Source: Haloferacaceae archaeon (GTDB taxonomy: Archaea; Halobacteriota; Halobacteria; Halobacteriales; Haloferacaceae). Taken from it: a stretch of 5,157 bases of DNA. The stretch covers positions 1 through 5,157 of the forward strand of contig JAQCMZ010000212.1 of NCBI GenBank assembly GCA_028274825.1. The letters are read 5' to 3'. The position numbers and the translations under genes are program-made. The notes below the pieces were generated by a model. The model had not been told where the DNA came from, made no database searches, and saw nothing but the letters and a program-made list of their open reading frames with translations. Shown here one piece after another: positions 1-5,157 of this stretch. The first letter of the stretch is position 1; every line of letters starts with the position of its first letter.

Positions 1-80
1 CATTCAAAAGCAGCAATAACAGTCCTCTCGACCGATATCAGAAACCCATGCCAACCGTTCTATGACACCTTTACGCCACC

Positions 81-86
81 TATAAA
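81..86 (+). promoter_or_regulatory. candidate TATA box for the PsiE-like gene
   Basis: TATAAA lies 38 bases before the ATG at 124, in an AT-rich stretch. An archaeal TATA box sits about 25-27 bases before the transcription start, which would put that start near 108 and give a leader of roughly 15 bases. A weaker AT-rich element around 97-105 would instead fit a leaderless transcript starting at 124 or 127. There is no convincing Shine-Dalgarno sequence before the ATG. The call rests on sequence pattern and spacing only. Confidence 0.4.
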
Positions 87-123
87 CCATAGAGCATTAG
101 ATATCATCGCACAAACCTTCGAT

Positions 124-744
124 ATGATGGATCCGCGTACAGTAACAGAGCCGTCCAACGTGTCAATGCGGTGGATGGTATTGATCGTCGCGTACATTCT
201 GGTGGGGCTGTTTATCATCGGTGTCTTCGATCTGTTGGTGTCACTGGGAGATCTGCTGACGAGCGGACAGTTTGTCGATCCGTTCTCGGTTGTCGGCCTC
301 ATCGATACAGTATTACTGTTACTGATTATCGTAGAGATTCATCGGCTGCTTCTGGCATATATTCGGCAAGACCCCGTCATTCAGATCGTCATCAATGTCG
401 GGATCATCGCTATCGCTCGGGAAATAATCAGCTTCCGTATCACCGAATATAGTGGTAGTTCGGAGGCGTTGTTCGCGGCCGCGTCACTGGCCGTCTTACT
501 GCTCGTGCTCGTGTTTGCGTTTTTTGTCTTGTATCGCACGAGAAGTTCCGACCCCAATGCCCTGCCGAACTGGGGAGAAGTCCCGTACCGCGATGATATC
601 CCCGATCGGTTCATAGGCGACGAGCCGCCGAGACGGGCGGGAACGGAGCCAGATGGTGGTGCTACATCTGGGTCGGCTGAGGATCCGAATCGGGCCGACA
701 GCAACTCCCGGGTGACAGACGAAGACGACAATCCCGAGAGTTGA
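124..744 (+). CDS. PsiE-like (phosphate-starvation-inducible E family) four-helix membrane protein
   Basis: This is a 206-residue predicted integral membrane protein of the cell membrane. Four hydrophobic segments are visible at about residues 17-40, 54-79, 84-104 and 114-137. Helix 2 carries charged residues in a Glu71-x-x-Arg74 pattern, and helix 3 holds an AIAREII stretch (Arg99, Glu100). This layout matches the PsiE family, whose molecular role is unknown; the name comes from E. coli psiE, which is induced by phosphate limitation. Phosphate control here is not shown by the sequence. Residues 138-206 form a hydrophilic, acidic, probably disordered tail rich in Asp, Glu, Pro and Gly, typical of halophile proteins. 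The start could be ATG 124 or the adjacent ATG 127. The frame stays open to the left edge, but those codons are AT-rich in the third position, unlike the gene body, so I treat them as non-coding. The family assignment comes from topology and motif resemblance, so an unrelated four-helix protein remains possible. Confidence 0.72.
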   Translation: MMDPRTVTEPSNVSMRWMVLIVAYILVGLFIIGVFDLLVSLGDLLTSGQFVDPFSVVGLIDTVLLLLIIVEIHRLLLAYIRQDPVIQIVINVGIIAIAREIISFRITEYSGSSEALFAAASLAVLLLVLVFAFFVLYRTRSSDPNALPNWGEVPYRDDIPDRFIGDEPPRRAGTEPDGGATSGSAEDPNRADSNSRVTDEDDNPES

Positions 745-772
745 TGCCTCCCACAGTAAGCCACCCGGGAGT
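704..772. repeat. 11 bp perfect inverted repeat around the end of the PsiE-like gene
   Basis: ACTCCCGGGTG at 704-714 is the exact reverse complement of CACCCGGGAGT at 762-772, separated by 47 bases that contain the TGA stop at 742-744. Each arm has a palindromic CCCGGG core, so it could act either as a long-loop RNA stem at the 3' end of the mRNA or as two copies of a symmetric protein-binding site 57 bp apart. No T-run follows directly, so it is not a classic terminator. The repeat is seen directly; its function is unknown. Confidence 0.45.
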
Positions 773-924
773 CAACTTCACCAACACTCGTGGTGGGCTG
801 GCTGTGAATTGGCTAAGCATTTTCCCGAGTTCCCGGGGAGTGTCATATCAGGAACTGCAGCCATCTCGAGTACTCCATCCCGGAGAGGATGATACTTATT
901 CGGACTCGGTGGCCATGGCAGGAC
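745..924. other. intergenic region between the PsiE-like gene and larA
   Basis: These 180 bases hold no credible gene. They contain the second arm of the inverted repeat (762-772) and a short hairpin with stem CACCA (779-783) and TGGTG (791-795) around a 7-base loop. A TTTT run at 820-823 is the best, though weak, candidate for an archaeal oligo-T terminator. A further CCCGGG site lies at 832-837, and the likely larA promoter is at 893-900. The gap and the separate promoter suggest the two genes are transcribed independently. Confidence 0.5.
893..900 (+). promoter_or_regulatory. candidate TATA-like element for leaderless larA transcription
   Basis: TACTTATT is the main AT-rich island in a GC-rich surrounding and is centred about 28 bases before the ATG at 925. 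This is the spacing expected when a haloarchaeal transcript starts at or next to the start codon. It supports 925 over 889 as the start, since an ATG at 889 would put the element inside the gene. It is a pattern-based call. Confidence 0.45.
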
Positions 925-2148
925 ATGCAGATTCCATACGGTGACGGCTCGGTCGAGGTAGACTTCGGGGCGGCCGAGGTGACAGTCGCAGACCCATCCG
1001 GTGGTGTGACAGTCAAGCCGAAAGCCGGTGCCACAGCCGCGCTGGACAGCCCACACGGACCCCCGCTCACGGATCTTGTGACGGTCGATGATACCGTTGC
1101 AATCGTCGTCACAGATGTAACCCGAGCGACGCCGGATGATGTGCTCGTGGACGCACTCGTGAAGAGACTCCCCGTGCCCCGGGAAAATATCGAGATCATC
1201 ATCGGGTTAGGATTGCACCGACCGATGTCAGATGTGGAGATCCGTGCCGGACTCGGAGAGCACGCTGAATTAGCGGTAAATCACGATCCCGAGGATACAG
1301 TGCCGGTGGGAGAAGTCGACCGGGTCGACGACGGAGCAATTAGTATCGAGGTCAACAGGACCGTCGCAGAGGCTGATACCGTGCTCGCGACTGGGATGGT
1401 CGAGCCTCACCAGTATGCCGGCTTCTCCGGCGGTGCAAAGACGGTTGCTATCGGTGCCGGCGCCGAACCAATCATCCGCTATACACACGGTCCGGCGATG
1501 CTCGCGCGGGAGGGGGTCCGCCTGGGACGCATCGACGGAAACCCGTTTAGAGAGACACTCAACCGTGCCGGTGACCTGGCGGGGCCGGATTTCTGTCTCA
1601 ACGTGACACACGGCCCCACCGGCACTCTCGGGGTTGCGGCCGGACAGCCACGAGCGGTAGTGCGGGAGTTAGCGTCGACTGCTCGAGCAGCACTTTCTGT
1701 ATCCGTCGACACTCAGTACGACGCAGTGGTGGCCGGTGTCGGAGCGCCTAAAGACGCGAATCTGTATCAAGCATCGCGTGCAGCCACCTATCTTCTCTTA
1801 GGGGCATTCAACCCGGTACAGAATGGCGGCCGGGTCATTCTCCCCGCACGACTTCCAGAGGGTCCTGGAGAGGGAACTGGTGAACAACGGTTCTATGATC
1901 GATTCCGATCAGCAACGAGCGCAGAGTCACTGTATCAGACGATGACAGACGGATACGAACCTGGAGCACAACGAGCCTTCGTGTCTGCGCGGGCGCTGCG
2001 AGACCACCAAATCTACGTCGCTGGGAGTGACTGTCCTGAGATTGTCGAAGATTGTCTGATGCACGCGACCGAGACTGTCGAAGAAGCAATCGATCCCGGG
2101 AGCGACGTGCTCGTCGTCCCCGACGCACTACACACACTGATCGTGTGA
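925..2148 (+). CDS. larA: LarA-family nickel-dependent lactate/2-hydroxyacid racemase
   Basis: The 407-residue cytoplasmic enzyme belongs to the LarA superfamily (DUF2088 N-terminal domain), which interconverts D- and L-lactate or related 2-hydroxyacids by hydride transfer using a nickel-pincer nucleotide. Numbered from ATG 925, the family residues are present: Asp64 and Arg67 in TDVTR (like Asp72/Arg75 of Lactobacillus plantarum LarA), His98 in GLGLHR (His108), His162 in EPHQYAGFSGGAK (His174), Lys172 (Lys184, cofactor attachment) and His188 in RYTHGP (His200, nickel ligand). The His-Lys-His spacings of 10 and 16 residues are identical to that enzyme. Gln282 matches Gln295, but Arg285 stands where Lys298 is expected, so the substrate may not be lactate. 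The start is chosen because family members begin with a short Met-x-Ile-Pro-Tyr-Gly segment, seen here as MQIPYGDG. ATG 889 would add 12 unusual residues (MILIRTRWPWQD), although GGAGAGG just before it is a possible ribosome site. Length is close to the usual 420 or so. The cofactor genes larB, larC and larE are not in the window and would have to be elsewhere. Family confidence is high; substrate confidence is low. Confidence 0.92.
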   Translation: MQIPYGDGSVEVDFGAAEVTVADPSGGVTVKPKAGATAALDSPHGPPLTDLVTVDDTVAIVVTDVTRATPDDVLVDALVKRLPVPRENIEIIIGLGLHRPMSDVEIRAGLGEHAELAVNHDPEDTVPVGEVDRVDDGAISIEVNRTVAEADTVLATGMVEPHQYAGFSGGAKTVAIGAGAEPIIRYTHGPAMLAREGVRLGRIDGNPFRETLNRAGDLAGPDFCLNVTHGPTGTLGVAAGQPRAVVRELASTARAALSVSVDTQYDAVVAGVGAPKDANLYQASRAATYLLLGAFNPVQNGGRVILPARLPEGPGEGTGEQRFYDRFRSATSAESLYQTMTDGYEPGAQRAFVSARALRDHQIYVAGSDCPEIVEDCLMHATETVEEAIDPGSDVLVVPDALHTLIV

Positions 2149-2351
2149 TCGGTGGAAGGAGTGATTGGTGAAGGTAGTCTGACGGGCAATTGATACGTAT
2201 ACACTGTGGCCAACCCTCAAGACCTGGGCGAACTGGCTGGTCGTTCCCTTTGTCGCTGCTGTCGATCTCCACTCACGAGTCGCACCGTGACCGGTCTCGA
2301 TCGCCGCATGACAGGCGTCAGGCCAGCCCGGATGAAGAGCGGATAGACCGG
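2149..2351. other. convergent intergenic region between larA and lhr
   Basis: This 203-base gap lies between two genes that point at each other. I see no coding capacity with family resemblance and no oligo-T run on either strand long enough to be a clear archaeal terminator. The longest runs are only three bases, such as TTT near 2249. A small palindrome, ATACGTAT, lies near 2193-2200, and the first arm and loop of an inverted repeat occupy 2288-2344. Without strong terminators the larA and lhr transcripts may overlap at their 3' ends. Confidence 0.5.
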
Positions 2352-2354
2352 TCA
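2288..2354. repeat. 10 bp perfect inverted repeat at the 3' end of lhr
   Basis: TGACCGGTCT at 2288-2297 is the exact reverse complement of AGACCGGTCA at 2345-2354, with a 47-base loop. The right arm covers the lhr stop codon (TGA read on the minus strand at 2354-2352). Each arm has the palindromic core GACCGGTC, so the pair reads equally as two symmetric sites 57 bp apart. It could form a stem at the end of the lhr mRNA or act as a paired protein-binding site. The repeat is seen directly; its function is unknown. Confidence 0.45.
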
Positions 2355-5157
2355 ATCGGATTCGGCGGGCAGATCGGCATCGATCTCTTCAAGAACACGC
2401 TGATGAAACTCCTGAAGGACAGCAGACTCATCATCAGCGAGGACGACATCGCTTGCCATCAGCGTCGCGAGTCCGAACGCACGCGGACTCGGTGAGTCGA
2501 CCGTCTGTGAACTGACAGAAATATCGCCAGTGTCGATGCCATCAAGAACCTGTTGAATCCCAGCGAGATTGAGTTTGTCTTCTGTGATCTCGCGGTAGGT
2601 CTCTTCGGTGACGGCAAACTCGCCCAGGTTCTGAGCGAACGAGAGAAGCATCTCAGAAGACACCTGCTGTTCGGCGGCCGACTTCTCGTATCCTTTGTAT
2701 CGTTTGAGGATCATCAGCGACCGTGTGGCGTTAATCCGGAAGTAGCGTTTGAGCAGGTCGGTGCTGTCGAGCGCTTGACGAAGTTCCGCGGGCGCGGAAT
2801 CGGCGTCTAACGACTCGATCACGTCCACCACGTCCACCTTCCGGTTGAGCGGCATCGATATCGTGAACCCGTGGTCGGCGACAGCGACCTTGATATTCGT
2901 CGTCGCGCGGTCTGCACAGCGGTGAGCCACCAGCCTGGAGAGGCCGTCGTTGAACTGGCGGCCGTAGGTGGAGTGGACATAATAATAGCGGCGATACTCC
3001 CCACGGTCGAGTTCTTCTTCCACGGGGAGGGTCTCAGGTGTCGCCACGCCCTGGACACCGGTGTATTGGATCTGCTCGTCGAAAGCCCGGGTCACCGCTT
3101 TCACACTGTTTTCGTCTATGGGGAACGCTCGGAGCCACTCTCTGACAGCCGGACGGCCGTCTGAGACCAGCCGCTCAAGAAGTTCATCCTGAAACTGGAG
3201 AATCTCTCGCCCCAGATCGTAGGATAACGGAAGTCGCTCGGAAAACCACGAAGGTACAGTTGGGCGCGCTGCTGTGGGATCGGCGTACACTTTCGACCCC
3301 CGACGGTAGCGATACTCGTAACGGTCGCCTCCTAACTGAAACACATCACCCTTCTCAAGTGTGTCGAGATACTCCTCGTCGAGATCGCCCACCCACTGGT
3401 TGTCCGACCGTGTGTATACATCGCAACTGAACGAGTCGGGGATCGTCCCGATATTCGTCATATAGATTACTCGTGCGAGGCGACCACGCTTGCCGATGAG
3501 TTGTGTGCCGACGGGGAAATTTTCGTGATGGTGCTGTTCACCCGGTGGGTCGTTACTGTCACACCACACCTTCGCGTACACGTTTTTCTCTTCGAGACCC
3601 TCATAATCAGCCGTCAAATACCGCATTAATCGCTCGTACCGCTCCTCGTCGAACCGGCGATACGGATAGGCCCGCCGGAGCATCTGTTTGACTTCCGTTT
3701 CAGGGCGGATCGCATTGATCGCTATCCCGTAGACCTGCTGGGCAGCCACGTCGTAGGCGTTCTCGGGAACGAACACCCGGTCAACAAAGCCCTCTTCGGC
3801 TTTATTGAGCATCACCGCACACTCGACGAGTTCGTCCCGGTCAAGTGCGATGACTCTCCCCTCTACGGTCTCGCCCAATTGGTGACCTGCCCGTCCGATT
3901 CGTTGGAGCATCGCTGCCACTGACTTTGGCGAGCCCACCTGCACTACTAGATCGATGTGTGGCATGTCGATTCCCAATTCGAGACTCGTCGAGGTGGTGA
4001 CCACGTCAAGATCGCCTCGCTTGAGTCCCTCTTCGATGTCCTGTCTGCGGTCTTTCGAAAGCGACCCGTGATGGCACCCGGAGTTAGACTCGTCGTATTT
4101 GTCGGTGCCGGCCCGGAGATTTTGGAGGACTCGCTCGGCGCCGGATCGGGTGTTGGTGAATATCAGGGTGTTAGTGTGCGAGTCGATCAACTCGTGAAGT
4201 CTGGTGTAAAACTGCGCGTTCACGCGCTCTCGGGGGGTGTTGATCAGGTCGTCAGTGGGACATTCCAGCTGAATGTCGAAGTCACGAACAAACCGGGTGT
4301 CGACGATCTCGTAGTCTCGCGTTCGGTAGCCGTCGACTGCGGCAGGATCTGTCCGGCCAGTCGAGTCCACTTGGTTGTTAGTTCGGGTGTCAGCACCCGC
4401 CTCAGCGGTAGTGGTCTCGTCGACGGGTTCCGGAACCGGCTCGCGTCCGACGAGAAACTCAGCCATCGTTTCCAGCGGTTCGACCGTGGCTGAACAGCCG
4501 ATACGTGTCGGCGACTTCTCGGTCATCTCTTCGAGCCGTTCCAGCGATACCGACAGATGTGTGCCTCGCTTATTATCGGCCAGTGAGTGGATTTCGTCGA
4601 CGATGACGTACTCGACGGTCTCTAATTTCTTTTTGAATTTTGGCGAGTTGAGTAAGATCGACAGTGTCTCTGGCGTGGTGTTGAGAATGTGAGGGGTGAC
4701 CTCGAGCATTCGCTGGCGCTCGGAATCGGGAGTGTCGCCGTGACGGATCGCGTGTCTAATTTCTGTGTCATGGCCCGCAGTCTCGAGTCTGTCGGCGATC
4801 CCGTCCAACGGGACTGTCAGGTTGCGATGAATGTCGTTTGCCAACGACTTCAGCGGCGACACGTACAGACAGTACACACTGTTGTCCAGTCCCGCATCTG
4901 TCAGCTGTTCTCGCCGGAATAAATCATTCAAAATCGAGCAGAAGGCAGACAACGTCTTTCCGCTCCCAGTCGGACTTGCCACCAGACAGTTCGTTTCGTC
5001 ATCGATAAGCGGAATTGCCTCTCGCTGTGGCGGGGTGAAAAACCCCCCATTGTCAGGAATGTATTGCCCAAATTCGTGGGTCCACCAGTCGCGTACGGCC
5101 GGGTCTAATCGTGTGAGAACATCTGCATCCTCGATAGGGACGCTCGCCGGATCGAAC
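2352..5157 (-). CDS. lhr: Lhr-type ATP-dependent DNA/RNA helicase (partial, N-terminus beyond window)
   Basis: This is a large superfamily 2 helicase of the Lhr family (COG1201), an ATP-driven 3'-to-5' translocase and unwinding enzyme linked to nucleic acid repair in bacteria and archaea. 934 residues lie in the window with no stop before the right edge; only a short N-terminal piece is probably missing, as haloarchaeal members are about this long. A GTG at 4982 is not the start because it is the Val next to Walker A. Counting from the edge, the motifs in order are: Q motif FFTPPQ (39-44), Walker A SPTGSGKT (61-68, Lys67), Ia SPLKSLAND (100-108), Ib TPETL (161-165), II DEIH (187-190), III SAT (222-224), IV LIFTNTRSG (331-339), V TSTSLELGIDM (388-398) and VI QRIGRAGH (418-425). 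The Lhr-specific C-terminal half follows, with the winged-helix and barrel region, a PTVPSW segment ending at Trp637 that resembles the conserved PxxPFW element of Lhr, and a final PSPRAFG element. An acidic insert of about 40 residues (near 239-278) separates the two RecA domains. Many bacterial lhr genes neighbour a metallophosphoesterase gene; none is downstream here. Confidence 0.95.
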   Translation of the reverse strand, partial: FDPASVPIEDADVLTRLDPAVRDWWTHEFGQYIPDNGGFFTPPQREAIPLIDDETNCLVASPTGSGKTLSAFCSILNDLFRREQLTDAGLDNSVYCLYVSPLKSLANDIHRNLTVPLDGIADRLETAGHDTEIRHAIRHGDTPDSERQRMLEVTPHILNTTPETLSILLNSPKFKKKLETVEYVIVDEIHSLADNKRGTHLSVSLERLEEMTEKSPTRIGCSATVEPLETMAEFLVGREPVPEPVDETTTAEAGADTRTNNQVDSTGRTDPAAVDGYRTRDYEIVDTRFVRDFDIQLECPTDDLINTPRERVNAQFYTRLHELIDSHTNTLIFTNTRSGAERVLQNLRAGTDKYDESNSGCHHGSLSKDRRQDIEEGLKRGDLDVVTTSTSLELGIDMPHIDLVVQVGSPKSVAAMLQRIGRAGHQLGETVEGRVIALDRDELVECAVMLNKAEEGFVDRVFVPENAYDVAAQQVYGIAINAIRPETEVKQMLRRAYPYRRFDEERYERLMRYLTADYEGLEEKNVYAKVWCDSNDPPGEQHHHENFPVGTQLIGKRGRLARVIYMTNIGTIPDSFSCDVYTRSDNQWVGDLDEEYLDTLEKGDVFQLGGDRYEYRYRRGSKVYADPTAARPTVPSWFSERLPLSYDLGREILQFQDELLERLVSDGRPAVREWLRAFPIDENSVKAVTRAFDEQIQYTGVQGVATPETLPVEEELDRGEYRRYYYVHSTYGRQFNDGLSRLVAHRCADRATTNIKVAVADHGFTISMPLNRKVDVVDVIESLDADSAPAELRQALDSTDLLKRYFRINATRSLMILKRYKGYEKSAAEQQVSSEMLLSFAQNLGEFAVTEETYREITEDKLNLAGIQQVLDGIDTGDISVSSQTVDSPSPRAFGLATLMASDVVLADDESAVLQEFHQRVLEEIDADLPAESD

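Noticed and set aside
1..123. Open frame continuous with the PsiE-like gene back to the left edge
   Set aside because: The frame has no stop from base 1, but 41 stop-free codons are not rare. The codons are AT-rich at third positions unlike the gene, and a TATA-like element lies within them, so this looks intergenic. A longer N-terminus cannot be fully excluded without upstream sequence.
1315..1329. Perfect 15-base palindrome, GTCGACC-G-GGTCGAC
   Set aside because: It lies inside larA and encodes Val-Asp-Arg-Val-Asp using the common haloarchaeal codons GTC and GAC, so it is explained by coding and codon preference.
2190..2495. 101-codon plus-strand open frame spanning the convergent gap and the lhr 3' end
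   Set aside because: Its composition is Arg/Ser-rich, it overlaps the end of lhr on the other strand and it resembles no family I know. It is unlike the acidic proteins of this genome.
3957..4493. 178-codon open frame opposite lhr
   Set aside because: It is a shadow frame of a well-recognised helicase gene in GC-rich DNA, with no recognisable domain.
4980..4982. GTG as the lhr start codon
   Set aside because: It encodes the residue just before Walker A. The frame continues upstream with a clear Q motif (FFTPPQ) and another 58 residues to the edge.
1..5157. Mobile element, CRISPR array, tRNA/rRNA or defence system
   Set aside because: I saw no transposase or integrase, target-site duplications, regularly spaced repeats, RNA gene signatures or defence proteins. 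Lhr-type helicases are normal chromosomal genes and do not by themselves indicate a defence system.

Overview
The window is ordinary chromosomal DNA, most likely from a haloarchaeon. The evidence is acidic proteins (Asp/Glu-rich tails and inserts), moderately high GC with GC-rich third codon positions in the genes, more AT-rich gaps with archaeal TATA-like elements, and a start on the middle gene that fits leaderless transcription. No species can be named from the sequence alone.

There are three protein genes. (1) 124-744 (+) encodes a four-helix membrane protein resembling the PsiE (phosphate-starvation-inducible E) family, with a long acidic cytoplasmic-type tail. (2) 925-2148 (+) encodes a LarA-family protein (nickel-pincer-nucleotide-dependent lactate/2-hydroxyacid racemase superfamily). 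Its catalytic and cofactor-binding residues all align, with one Lys-to-Arg change near the substrate pocket. The better start is an internal ATG at 925, not the upstream ATG at 889. (3) 2352-5157 (-) encodes an Lhr-type superfamily 2 ATP-dependent helicase. Its N-terminus runs off the right edge of the window, but all helicase motifs, including the Q motif and Walker A, lie inside it.

Genes 1 and 2 lie in the same direction with a 180 bp gap, and gene 2 seems to have its own promoter. Genes 2 and 3 converge across a 203 bp gap with no obvious terminator. The three genes do not form a recognisable pathway: a membrane protein of unknown role, a metabolic racemase and a DNA/RNA repair-type helicase. 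LarA needs LarB, LarC and LarE to make its cofactor, and none of these is in the window.

I found no mobile element, CRISPR array, RNA gene or clearly novel system. The most unusual non-coding signals are two perfect inverted repeats, one around the end of the PsiE-like gene and one at the end of lhr. They differ in sequence, but both have palindromic cores and exactly the same 57 bp centre-to-centre spacing. Chance has not been excluded.
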